NCBI GenBank assembly: GCA_020635955.1
Contig: JACJYW010000014.1
Span: 3,750 to 67,749, forward strand
Source of the DNA: Crocinitomicaceae bacterium
GTDB taxonomy: Bacteria > Bacteroidota > Bacteroidia > Flavobacteriales_D > Crocinitomicaceae
DNA length: 64,000 nucleotides
Direction: 5' to 3'
In this document: piece by piece, positions 17,356 to 26,168 of the stretch
Position numbering within the stretch: position 1 is the stretch's first letter
How the letters are laid out: every line of letters starts with the position of its first letter
Position numbers and translations under genes: made by a program
Notes under the pieces: model-generated
Databases searched by the model: none
Seen by the model: the letters and a program-made list of their open reading frames with translations, nothing else
Told to the model about the DNA's origin: nothing

Positions 17356-18080
17356 TCAGTTTTCTCTTCAGTTTTTACTTTCTGATAACTATCATAGGTC
17401 ACCAGACATTTTGTAAAAATAACTGAATTCCATTCTTGTTTTGTAGGATTCAAAACATAGGTTACTAATCCGTCACCATTGTCATCAAATTCTTCTCTTT
17501 TTTCAATGTTCTCAATTGATCTTTCTCCCTTCAATGTCATTTCTACCTCTTTCATTTCCATTCCACCGGATGTAAACTGAACCACATTAACACTATATGC
17601 TCCTTCATCAGTATAGGTGAACAAAGCGTAGGATGATTTATTGATCTTGATCAGTTTATGCGGAGCTGAACCTTTTTTAAACAAATAAGTTTTGAATGGG
17701 ATCAAGAAATAGTATATATCTTCTTCGAGTGTACAAGGAACCGAGTCATTTTCCATAACCCCATGCATCCAACCGTTACGAACGGTGTATTTGGAGTTTT
17801 CGCGAACTTCAGATTTGGGCATGGTCATTAGTTTATTCTTCTGAAGATAAATACCACTTTCGTCAATGATCATCCAGTCTCCAGCTGCCACTCTCGCTTC
17901 CTTTCCTGCCTCTTCTTTCAATTCAAACTTGCCAAACTTATCCTGATCAAATTGATTTACTGCATCTAATACCTGAAATGAGCCATTGTGGAAATAATAC
18001 GAAAAGATATCGCTATCTTGTGCCCAACTCGCGCAAACAACAGACAGAAAAAGTAATGTAAAAAGCTTTTTCATTTTCAT
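17352..18080 (-). CDS. Secreted protein of unknown function
   Basis: A 242-residue protein with a clear signal peptide (MKMKKLFTLLFLSVVCASWAQ). A mixed alpha/beta mature region of no recognised family follows. It heads the operon with the 95-residue membrane protein and the HExxH lipoprotein and overlaps the next gene by four bases. An alternative ATG lies at 18074. It is divergent from recJ with only 18 bases between the start codons, so the promoters must overlap the coding regions or each other. Confidence 0.7.
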   Translation of the reverse strand: MKMKKLFTLLFLSVVCASWAQDSDIFSYYFHNGSFQVLDAVNQFDQDKFGKFELKEEAGKEARVAAGDWMIIDESGIYLQKNKLMTMPKSEVRENSKYTVRNGWMHGVMENDSVPCTLEEDIYYFLIPFKTYLFKKGSAPHKLIKINKSSYALFTYTDEGAYSVNVVQFTSGGMEMKEVEMTLKGERSIENIEKREEFDDNGDGLVTYVLNPTKQEWNSVIFTKCLVTYDSYQKVKTEEKTE

Positions 18081-18098
18081 TTTAATTTCATTAAAGGT

Positions 18099-19832
18099 AT
18101 GGAAAAAAGGTGGGTTATCAAAGCAGAGCCGGAGCGAGAAACAGTAGCAAAACTTATAGAAGAACTTGGTGTTTCACGACCCATTGCGGTTATTTTGGCC
18201 CAACGGGGTATCCATACATTTCAAGAAGCTAAAGCATTTTTCAGGCCAGAAATTCAAGATTTACATGACCCCTTTCTAATGAAAGGAATGCAGGATGCAG
18301 TTAATCGAATTGAGCAAGCCATTGCTTCCAATGAAAATATTCTTGTTTACGGTGATTATGATGTAGATGGAACCACTGCAGTGGCATTGATGTACAGCTT
18401 CCTTACACGGGATTATGAGCAAGTGGGCTATTATATACCGGATAGATATTCAGAAGGATATGGGATCTCACAAGCCGGAATTGAATTTGCTGAAGACAAC
18501 AGTTTTTCACTCGTCATTGCTCTGGATTGCGGGATCAAAGAAGTTGAACTTATTGCTGAAGCTAAAAACAGAGGAGTTGATTTTATTGTATGCGATCACC
18601 ATACTCCTGGCGCAGTAATACCAGATGCTATCATACTGAATCCAAAACAAAAAGATTGTTACTATCCTTATAAAGAACTTTGTGGATGTGGTGTTGGCTT
18701 CAAATTGATACAGGCCATTAATCAAAGCAGGAATCAGGAGATAGATACCATATTTGAATATCTGGACCTTGTGATGGTGGCCATTGGTGCCGATATTGTT
18801 CCTATGACTGGTGAAAACCGGATCCTGGCCTATTATGGTTTGCACGTACTCAATAATACGCCGCGAATAGGCTTTCAAAGACTGCTAGAACTCGCAAATA
18901 AAACAGGTGAATTAAGTGTAACTGACGTGGTATTTTCCATAGCTCCACGCATCAATGCAGCAGGTAGAATAGAATCAGGTAATCAAGCCGTGCAATTGCT
19001 TTTAGCCAAAACTTTTGAAGAGGTGGATGAGATCTCCAAGACGATCAATGCACACAACGAAACACGTAAGGGCTTAGATAAAGAAATTACAGACGAAGCT
19101 CTAAAAATGATCCAGGAAGATGATTGGCTGTTGAATGCAACCTCAACAGTAGTTTTCAATGAAACCTGGCACAAAGGGGTTGTTGGTATCGTTGCTTCTA
19201 GATTAACTGAAACCTATTATCGACCTACAATCGTTCTAACTGAATCCAATGGATTTGCTGTTGGATCTGCGCGTTCTGTGAAAGGGTTCAATATATATGA
19301 AGCTATAGATCAATGTTCAGATCTTCTAACTCAATTTGGTGGTCACTTTTATGCAGCAGGCTTGACCATGGAGCTGGAGAATGTTGTTCCGTTCAAATTA
19401 AAGTTCAATGAAATTGTTGCGGCCAGCATCTCAAAAAAACAACTGGTACCGGAAATCGAAATTGATTGTGCCATTGATTTCAGAGACATTTTTGAAGAGC
19501 AAAGAAGCAGCATTCCAAGGTTTTATCGCGTAATGAAACAATTGGCACCTTTTGGGCCGGGAAATATGAGGCCTGTGTTCGTAAGTAGAAATGTCAAAGA
19601 CACTGGCTCATCAAGGATATTAAAAGATGAACACCTGAAACTTTCTATAATGCAAGAAGATTATCCCGATATCGTCATGAACGGAATAGCCTTTGGAATG
19701 TCCGAATGGTATACATCATTGCAAGAAGGACTGGTTGATATCGTTTATACGATCGAGGAAAATTACTGGAATGGCAATGTAAGTCTGCAATTGATGGTGA
19801 AGGATATTAGGAAAAGCAAACCAATTTTCTAG
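18099..19832 (+). CDS. recJ: Single-stranded-DNA-specific exonuclease RecJ
   Basis: RecJ degrades single-stranded DNA 5' to 3' during recombination and mismatch repair in the cytoplasm. The 577-residue protein shows the DHH-family motifs VYGDYDVDGTTA, ALDCGIKE and IVCDHHTPG in the N-terminal half. FSIAPRINAAGR comes next, and the DHHA1 part has GGHFYAAGLTM. A C-terminal OB-like domain follows (PFGPGNMRPVF). The length fits the family. The stop overlaps the convergent DUF3667 gene by four bases. Confidence 0.96.
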   Translation: MEKRWVIKAEPERETVAKLIEELGVSRPIAVILAQRGIHTFQEAKAFFRPEIQDLHDPFLMKGMQDAVNRIEQAIASNENILVYGDYDVDGTTAVALMYSFLTRDYEQVGYYIPDRYSEGYGISQAGIEFAEDNSFSLVIALDCGIKEVELIAEAKNRGVDFIVCDHHTPGAVIPDAIILNPKQKDCYYPYKELCGCGVGFKLIQAINQSRNQEIDTIFEYLDLVMVAIGADIVPMTGENRILAYYGLHVLNNTPRIGFQRLLELANKTGELSVTDVVFSIAPRINAAGRIESGNQAVQLLLAKTFEEVDEISKTINAHNETRKGLDKEITDEALKMIQEDDWLLNATSTVVFNETWHKGVVGIVASRLTETYYRPTIVLTESNGFAVGSARSVKGFNIYEAIDQCSDLLTQFGGHFYAAGLTMELENVVPFKLKFNEIVAASISKKQLVPEIEIDCAIDFRDIFEEQRSSIPRFYRVMKQLAPFGPGNMRPVFVSRNVKDTGSSRILKDEHLKLSIMQEDYPDIVMNGIAFGMSEWYTSLQEGLVDIVYTIEENYWNGNVSLQLMVKDIRKSKPIF

Positions 19833-20725
19833 AATAGCATGATTGAAATTAAAAGAGTGACAAAGACAAATACTACGAAAGTCAGAAAATAGATCAATGC
19901 TATAAAAATGGACTTAACAATGGCCATGACTACAGAGGTTTCGTAATATCTTTTAACTCCTGCAATCAAATAGATCAACATATATAAAATTCCAATCAAT
20001 TGGGGTAGACCAGAATTGATGACCATGGAAATGACCATGGTAAACCATAGCATCAAAAAGAAAAATGAATGGAAGTAAACACCATAGATCAAATGCTCCA
20101 TGTAATCAAATTTCTTATTCAAAAAGAACAGCCATAGAATAACTCCAAAAGCAGGCAGGAAGAAGAAGAGCATGATGGATATATTATTTTGTATGTACTC
20201 AACAAAAGACTTTCCATCTGCAGCCACTCTTAACATTCTTTTCCAAAGATTTTTTTGAAAACTAGACTTCTCATTTTTAATCGCAGGAATTTCGTCAAGT
20301 CGATCTTCTTCAATCATTCTCTTTAGAGTATCTATCTGCATTGCAAAGGGTTGAAAACCAATATCAAGTCTCACACTATCATCTTGTATTTTCTGGGGAT
20401 CTGGAGAATCTGCTGAGCCTATATTAAGTTGGATTCCTTCTCGCATAGATAATGTCAGGAAAAACAAAGCCGAAAAGAACAAGTACAATCGAAGTGGCGC
20501 AACAAAACTCTGTCTTTTACCTTCTCTATACTCCTTTGAAACCTTACCCGGTTTGGTAATGAGTGGGATGATCGTATTAAAGAACTTAGAATCCCAGGAT
20601 AAAAAGGCAGAAGCCAGTTCACCCATCATAGATTTGAAGGTGAGTCGTTCTTTGTTCTTTTGACCACAGTTTGAACAATACTTTTGATCCTCCTGAATGC
20701 TATGTCCGCAATTTTTACAATTCAT
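19829..20725 (-). CDS. DUF3667-type zinc-ribbon membrane protein
   Basis: A 298-residue protein beginning with a four-cysteine zinc ribbon (CKNCGHSIQEDQKYCSNCGQ). The family signature around KFFNTIIPLITKPGKVSKEY follows, then four or five membrane helices (about 70-95, 175-200, 205-240 and 260-298). DUF3667 proteins are widespread in Bacteroidetes and have no established function. It overlaps the upstream lipoprotein gene by one base (TAATG), so the two are cotranscribed. Confidence 0.85.
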   Translation of the reverse strand: MNCKNCGHSIQEDQKYCSNCGQKNKERLTFKSMMGELASAFLSWDSKFFNTIIPLITKPGKVSKEYREGKRQSFVAPLRLYLFFSALFFLTLSMREGIQLNIGSADSPDPQKIQDDSVRLDIGFQPFAMQIDTLKRMIEEDRLDEIPAIKNEKSSFQKNLWKRMLRVAADGKSFVEYIQNNISIMLFFFLPAFGVILWLFFLNKKFDYMEHLIYGVYFHSFFFLMLWFTMVISMVINSGLPQLIGILYMLIYLIAGVKRYYETSVVMAIVKSIFIALIYFLTFVVFVFVTLLISIMLF

Positions 20726-21927
20726 TAGAAATCTGCATCTGATTCATCCGGTAATAAATTGAATCTGTCAGGGTTAGAAGTATACAAAAGTTCTCTTCCT
20801 TCCTCACCAACTTTGAACTTATAAAGCCCTTCATTGACTTTATCTACATTGTAAACAACGTAGCTACCCTGCTCTTCATGTTCTACAACAGTTTCACCTA
20901 TGTATGGATCACTAGCGCTTGCAGCCCCCATAAATAAACCTCTTTCCACGAAGAAAAATTTATTTTCATTTATTTTCTCAAAATACACCATCATACCATC
21001 TACTGCATCAAAAGTTGTGCGGTGTGATACTGACCAATTGATTGTTTCGCCAGCTAAAGTATTTTCCTTAAATGTAATGATATCATTCTCAACCATCAAA
21101 GTGTCACCTTTTACTATTGACAACAAGTAAAATGTCTTTGGAATAGCTGAAAATGCTGCCGGTGTTTCGCAAATCGTCTCAACATAAGTAGGAGTTCCTC
21201 TTAAAGAAGGATTCTTTGAAAGATCCCAAATTTTTCGGTATTTAAAGTTGGCTACCAATTCACAGTTGTTATATACATTTTCTTCATGCATTACCGCTAC
21301 CCATTCGCGATTATTCAACACCTGCAAACTTTCAGTGATACCATCAAACCCTTCGCAAATTCCTCCTTCTCCTCTTACGATAAAATTAACATCTGTTGCC
21401 CTGGGATCATTATCCGCGAAATGATAAACCACATACCCATTATCAACTGAAGTTCTATATCCTCCAGTGTTTGCAAGTACAAACCATTTATCCCCCGGAA
21501 AGTCATAATCAGGCGCTTCTTCAAATCTCCCGGATAAAAAGGTATAATTACCATCAAATCTTTGAGCAAAAACTTGTGCAGCATCTCCGGCAACACCATC
21601 CAAACCAGTATTTTCAATTCGTTGAGAGGAATTGATGATCACACAATAATCCTCAGTGTATTCGTCTCTATTTTCCTCAAAGTTCACCACAAAATAATCG
21701 TCCATTACTAAAAAAACAGAACCATTGATCTCAACGCCTGCCTCATCCATCATTTGTTGACGAGCACTTATGTATGATGCAATCAAAGAATCAGGATTTG
21801 AACCATCAATTTTAATCAAGGACTCATCCTGGTTGTTTTCATTGTCCTGATCGTGTTGTACTTCTACTGAATTTCCACCACAAGAATAAAACATTAGGAT
21901 GCTTGAAAAAAGTATTAAGAATCTCAT
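20725..21927 (-). CDS. Large acidic lipoprotein of unknown function
   Basis: A 400-residue lipoprotein (MRFLILFSSILMFYSCGG) with an acidic linker (about 18-45). The mature part is strand-rich, with many Tyr, Trp and Phe residues. Not recognised. The ATG at 21927 is preferred over a GTG two codons upstream because it starts the signal peptide. It is the first gene of a two-gene operon with the DUF3667 protein, which suggests a shared envelope role. Confidence 0.72.
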   Translation of the reverse strand: MRFLILFSSILMFYSCGGNSVEVQHDQDNENNQDESLIKIDGSNPDSLIASYISARQQMMDEAGVEINGSVFLVMDDYFVVNFEENRDEYTEDYCVIINSSQRIENTGLDGVAGDAAQVFAQRFDGNYTFLSGRFEEAPDYDFPGDKWFVLANTGGYRTSVDNGYVVYHFADNDPRATDVNFIVRGEGGICEGFDGITESLQVLNNREWVAVMHEENVYNNCELVANFKYRKIWDLSKNPSLRGTPTYVETICETPAAFSAIPKTFYLLSIVKGDTLMVENDIITFKENTLAGETINWSVSHRTTFDAVDGMMVYFEKINENKFFFVERGLFMGAASASDPYIGETVVEHEEQGSYVVYNVDKVNEGLYKFKVGEEGRELLYTSNPDRFNLLPDESDADF

Positions 21928-21980
21928 ATCCACTGATTTTATACATCAACTAAGCTAGAAATTATTTGCAACTTTGCTAT

Positions 21981-23222
21981 ATGGCAAACTTACTGATCAA
22001 AAATATCAAGGGATTGGCTGGAATCCTTGAAGACAATACCGGTCCGTTGAGAGGAGAGGCATTGGGGAAATTAGAGGTAATTGAAAATGCATTTTTAGCC
22101 ATTGAAGATGGGAAGATCTCTATGTATGGAAAAATGGAAGATCTTTCTGGCGTCACCGATTGGACGAATCTGGAGATCATTGATGCTGATGGAAAATATG
22201 TTCTTCCCGCCTTTTGTGATTCACACACGCATTTGGTTTTCGCTAAGACCAGAGAAGAAGAATTTGTTGATCGCATTAAGGGATTGAGCTATGAAGAGAT
22301 CGGTAAAAAAGGTGGTGGAATCCTAAATTCTGCTCGCAAATTAGCCGATATGCCAGAAGAGCAATTGGTTGAAGATGCTTTGAAAAGATTAGTATTAGTA
22401 AAAAGTCAGGGGACAGGCGCTATTGAGATCAAAAGTGGCTATGGATTATCAGTAGAAGCTGAATTGAAAATGCTCAGAGTGATCAAAAAATTGAAAGAAT
22501 TGTCAGATGTGACGATCAAAGCTACTTTCCTTGGTGCTCACGCTTTTCCAACCGAATATAAAGGTGGACGTGAAGATGAATACGTTGATCTGATCATTAA
22601 TGAAATGTTGCCAAAAGTAGCGGCTGAAGGATTAGCCGATTACATTGATGCTTTTTGTGAACGAAATTACTTCACTACTGAACAGTTGGATAGAATTTTG
22701 GCTGCAGGACTGAAAGCAGGTTTAAAACCAAAGATCCATGTGAATCAATTCTCGATCATGGGAGGAGTTCAGGTAGGAGTAAAATACAATGCGGTATCTG
22801 TGGATCATTTAGAAGAACTGAATGATGATGATGTAAAAGCATTAAACGGAACATCAACCATTGCAACGGCTTTGCCTATGTGTTCTTTCTTTTTATCTAT
22901 CCCTTACACACCAATCAGGCAATTGATCGACAATAACGTTGCCGTAAATTTGGCTTCCGATTTTAATCCCGGAACAACTCCAAGTGGTAATATGCAATTT
23001 GTGACAGCCCTTGGATGTATTAAAATGAAAATGACGCCAGAAGAAGCTATCAACTCCACCACGATTAATGCTGCCTATGCCATGGAACTGGGTAATGAAT
23101 TGGGGTCAATTACTGTTGGGAAGAAAGCAAATGTGGTGATCACGAAAGAAATTCCGTCTTTGAATTTTATTCCATACGCTTTTGGAGAAGACGTGGTGGA
23201 ACAGACCATTTTGTTTAAATAA
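21981..23222 (+). CDS. hutI: Imidazolonepropionase
   Basis: HutI hydrolyses imidazolone-5-propionate to N-formimino-glutamate in histidine degradation. The 413-residue protein is an amidohydrolase with the family's metal and substrate motifs: FCDSHTHLVFAKTREEEF, EIKSGYGLS, FLGAHAFP, IHVNQFSIMGG, VDHLEEL and LASDFNPGTTP. The length is usual. The ATG at 21981 is preferred to a TTG fifteen bases earlier. No hutH, hutU or hutG lies in the window, so the pathway is split. A palindromic repeat begins seven bases after the stop. Confidence 0.95.
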   Translation: MANLLIKNIKGLAGILEDNTGPLRGEALGKLEVIENAFLAIEDGKISMYGKMEDLSGVTDWTNLEIIDADGKYVLPAFCDSHTHLVFAKTREEEFVDRIKGLSYEEIGKKGGGILNSARKLADMPEEQLVEDALKRLVLVKSQGTGAIEIKSGYGLSVEAELKMLRVIKKLKELSDVTIKATFLGAHAFPTEYKGGREDEYVDLIINEMLPKVAAEGLADYIDAFCERNYFTTEQLDRILAAGLKAGLKPKIHVNQFSIMGGVQVGVKYNAVSVDHLEELNDDDVKALNGTSTIATALPMCSFFLSIPYTPIRQLIDNNVAVNLASDFNPGTTPSGNMQFVTALGCIKMKMTPEEAINSTTINAAYAMELGNELGSITVGKKANVVITKEIPSLNFIPYAFGEDVVEQTILFK

Positions 23223-23228
23223 TTTCTT

Positions 23229-23330
23229 TGTCATTTCGACTGTATCCGTCAGCCGACGGAGGAATGGAGAAATCTTCATTCACAAGTTGCTCATATGTCT
23301 GAAGATTTCTCGACTGCGCTCGAAATGACA
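23229..23330. repeat. MITE-like palindromic intergenic repeat, copy 2
   Basis: This 102-bp element has the same ends as copy 1 at 8648: TGTCATTTCGAC on the left and CGCTCGAAATGACA on the right. An inner 12-bp perfect pair (GAGAAATCTTCA at 23267-23278 with 23300-23311) encloses a short loop. The interior differs from copy 1. It lies just after hutI on the same strand as the next genes and could fold in RNA, but there is no T-run for termination. Confidence 0.85.
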
Positions 23331-23392
23331 AAATGGTGTAAATTAGAAACGAGTGGATTCATTTACATTAGTATTTACCATTAAAAAATACA

Positions 23393-24058
23393 TTGACAAA
23401 ACTATCTCTTAGTGATATCAATTTCCGATCGGCTTCAGTAATCTCATTATTAGCCGTTAACCTTGGGCTACTGGTTCTGGGTTTGATCCTTCAGTGGAAA
23501 ATATTTGACATCATTGTCATTTATTGGGTTGAAAACCTGGTCATAGGGTTTTACAATATTTTCAAATTAGCCTTGGCATCAGGTAGATCTAATAATTCGG
23601 ATGATCCTGAGCCTCCGAGACTGCTGTTGCTGCCTATTTTTCCAATCCATTATTTTGGTTTCTGTTTGGTGCACGGAATCTTTATTATGGTCTTGTTTTC
23701 AGATATGAAGCCTGATCCCAGTCAACACTTTTTGCTCATGACCAAACCGCTTTTTGAATCTGCATCTGTCATTTATGGCTTAATAGCACTCCTCATATCC
23801 CACGGCATTTCATTCGCAACTAATTACGTTGGTAAAAAAGAATATTTGAGTGCTACACCAACAAAACAAATGTTCGCTCCATACAAAAGAATTGCATTGG
23901 TTCATGTTGTGGTCATTGTATCAGGAATCATAGTGATGTATCTGGGCAAAGATTCTGCCTTATTGATGATCATTTTTGTGCTGGCCAAAGTAGCTTTGGA
24001 TCTTAGACAACATTTGATGGAACGGAAAAATGCTAATACCTTAAAAACAGAACAGTAA
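23393..24058 (+). CDS. DUF6498-type membrane protein
   Basis: A 221-residue protein with about six membrane helices (near 17-40, 42-62, 80-103, 118-135, 155-178 and 180-200). The IYWVENLVIGFYNIFKL stretch is typical of DUF6498 proteins. Function is unknown. The only good start is a TTG at 23393: the upstream in-frame stop at 23369 leaves no ATG. A 59-residue membrane protein starts right after its stop (TAAATG) and is probably cotranscribed. Confidence 0.75.
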   Translation: MTKLSLSDINFRSASVISLLAVNLGLLVLGLILQWKIFDIIVIYWVENLVIGFYNIFKLALASGRSNNSDDPEPPRLLLLPIFPIHYFGFCLVHGIFIMVLFSDMKPDPSQHFLLMTKPLFESASVIYGLIALLISHGISFATNYVGKKEYLSATPTKQMFAPYKRIALVHVVVIVSGIIVMYLGKDSALLMIIFVLAKVALDLRQHLMERKNANTLKTEQ

Positions 24059-24238
24059 ATGAGGCACTTAATGTTAATTGGGCTTGGGATTTTAATGGGA
24101 GTGATCTTTCTGGAGATCTATTTACTAACTGGAGCTCATGAATATGTTTCCAGCTGGAGAGATGTCGCTACAATTTTTGGAGCGATACTAGTGGGTTATT
24201 TCTTGATTATTAAGCTAAAAGGAACCCAACATAGATAA
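24059..24238 (+). CDS. 59-residue two-helix membrane protein
   Basis: The ATG at 24059 follows the stop of the DUF6498 gene immediately. The product has two hydrophobic helices (about residues 4-24 and 37-52) joined by a short polar loop (EYVSSWRDVA) and ends in a basic tail. No family is recognised. The tight spacing and the clean pair of helices argue for a real gene. Confidence 0.6.
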   Translation: MRHLMLIGLGILMGVIFLEIYLLTGAHEYVSSWRDVATIFGAILVGYFLIIKLKGTQHR

Positions 24239-24328
24239 TCCATTAACAAGATAGTTTTAACTATTTGCTCAATAGGACTGTAATTCCTCCGCGATTTTCC
24301 GTTATTTTCGTATCACAAAAGTGAATTC

Positions 24329-25231
24329 GTGTCGATAGAAGTAAAAAATGTCTTTAAGTATTATGGTGAGCAAGCCGCTTTGAATGATGTGTCATTTAAC
24401 ATCAATTCCGGCGAGATCATTGGTTTTTTAGGGCCAAATGGCGCAGGAAAATCAACCATGATGAAGATCATTACTTGCTTCATTCCAAAATCATCAGGTG
24501 AGGTTAAGGTGTGTGGAATTGATGTAGAAGATGATCCCATTGCGGTGAAACGCAAGGTGGGTTATCTTCCTGAACACAATCCTCTTTACCTTGATATGTA
24601 TGTGAAAGAGTATCTGTCTTTTGTTGCCGGGATCTATAAGATCAAGAACAAAAAGGAGCGTGTGCAGGAAATGATCTCTTTGGTGGGATTAGACAAAGAA
24701 CAAAACAAGAAAATTGGTGCACTATCCAAAGGATACCGTCAAAGAGTTGGGTTGGCGCAGGCTATCATTCACGATCCTGAAGTGTTGATACTGGATGAGC
24801 CTACATCAGGATTAGATCCTAACCAATTAGTAGATATCCGTCAATTGATAATCGATATTGGAAAAACAAAAACCGTCATGCTTTCTACACATATTATGCA
24901 GGAAGTTGAGGCTATTTGTGATCGTGTAATTATCATTAAAGAAGGTAAAATTGTTGCCGATAACACCACAGAAGGAATCCAGCACAGGGAGCAGGAAAAG
25001 CAAACCATTTTTGTGGAGTTCGACCAGGTTGTATCTAAAAACCAATTGAAGCAGATCAATGGTGTTACCACTGTTCAAAATATTGAGGGCAATAAGTGGT
25101 TATTTGAAACTACCGGAGATATCAGAGCTGATATTGGGAAATACGCACAGCAAAACAATTTACTGACACTTACCATGCGTTTAGAAGAAAAGAGCATGGA
25201 AGAAGTTTTCAAGGAATTAACTCGTAATTAG
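24329..25231 (+). CDS. gldA: Gliding-motility-type ABC transporter ATP-binding protein GldA
   Basis: A 300-residue ABC ATPase with Walker A (GPNGAGKST), Q-loop region, signature (LSKGYRQRVGLAQA), Walker B (VLILDEPTSGLD) and H-switch (STHIMQ), plus a C-terminal DUF4162-like region. The sequence resembles Flavobacteriia GldA, which with GldF and GldG forms a transporter needed for gliding in some species. gldF and gldG are not adjacent here. The start is a GTG at 24329. A generic ABC-2 exporter ATPase is the alternative. Confidence 0.83.
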   Translation: MSIEVKNVFKYYGEQAALNDVSFNINSGEIIGFLGPNGAGKSTMMKIITCFIPKSSGEVKVCGIDVEDDPIAVKRKVGYLPEHNPLYLDMYVKEYLSFVAGIYKIKNKKERVQEMISLVGLDKEQNKKIGALSKGYRQRVGLAQAIIHDPEVLILDEPTSGLDPNQLVDIRQLIIDIGKTKTVMLSTHIMQEVEAICDRVIIIKEGKIVADNTTEGIQHREQEKQTIFVEFDQVVSKNQLKQINGVTTVQNIEGNKWLFETTGDIRADIGKYAQQNNLLTLTMRLEEKSMEEVFKELTRN

Positions 25232-25296
25232 CACTCCGTTAATTAGTTATTTGGTTTAAATTCGTCAATTTGTTGGAATAACCTAGTGAACTAATC

Positions 25297-26154
25297 ATGT
25301 CAGTACGATCTATTATCTTTTTTTCATCCTTATTCTTCATCTATGCCTGTGATGCACCTGAAAAGGAATCAGAAGGCGAAATTCGTGAATACAGTGATGA
25401 ACCCATTCCTGATGAAGAGCAAAAACCTTCAGATTTTGGTGAAGATGATCCAGAAGGGACTGACAGCAAGCATGTACTCTATTGCGAGATTGGATTGTAT
25501 GAAAAACCCGCCATCATGGTGTTGGATTGGATGACGCGTGATGAAAACGGCGTTTACCCTATCAAAGGATATTATTTTTATATCGACCATCAAAAAAACC
25601 TTGACCTTGAGGGCTTTTCTGATCCTTCTACAAGAGGAATCTATTTAACAGAATCATATAAGGGTAAAAAAACCGGCTATATGGAATTTGCGCAAGATGT
25701 ACCATGGGAGGGTGAAAACTACTGGGCAGCTTCAAAAGGGAATTCAGACAAGCAAACCTTCTATTCTGAAGATCTGATGTTCAGAGATAATATGGGTGCT
25801 CAGGTGGATATTCAAAAAGGACAGTATACTAATCCACACACCATTACCATCTATATGGGAGATGAAGAAGGAGAAGTTGAAGAATCAGTTACGGATGAAC
25901 TAAACTGGGTGATCATCAACCAAGAATTTTTTGCCTTTGATATCAGCACTACCGGTAGAAACGCTCATACAGGAGAAGCGAGTGGTTTAGCCACTATTAA
26001 AGGCAATAAGGCCATCTGGATATCAGACTCAGAAGAACACTGCAAACTTACTTTTGATCTGAGCAAGAAAGAGAGTTCAATTGAGGTTTCAGAAGAAAAC
26101 TGCGAGTACTATCATGGTGCTCACGCTTCCTTTGACTGGAACTTTTCAAAATAA
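25297..26154 (+). CDS. Acidic lipoprotein of unknown function
   Basis: A 285-residue lipoprotein (MSVRSIIFFSSLFFIYACDA). Residues about 20-60 are an acidic, Pro-rich linker. A strand-rich region with IKGYYFYIDHQKNLDLEGF follows, resembling other flavobacterial lipoproteins that carry Gly-Tyr-Tyr-Tyr and ESYKGKKTGY patterns. No catalytic motif is seen. It stands alone, convergent with the next gene. Confidence 0.7.
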   Translation: MSVRSIIFFSSLFFIYACDAPEKESEGEIREYSDEPIPDEEQKPSDFGEDDPEGTDSKHVLYCEIGLYEKPAIMVLDWMTRDENGVYPIKGYYFYIDHQKNLDLEGFSDPSTRGIYLTESYKGKKTGYMEFAQDVPWEGENYWAASKGNSDKQTFYSEDLMFRDNMGAQVDIQKGQYTNPHTITIYMGDEEGEVEESVTDELNWVIINQEFFAFDISTTGRNAHTGEASGLATIKGNKAIWISDSEEHCKLTFDLSKKESSIEVSEENCEYYHGAHASFDWNFSK

Positions 26155-26168
26155 CGCCAGCCGTTCAA

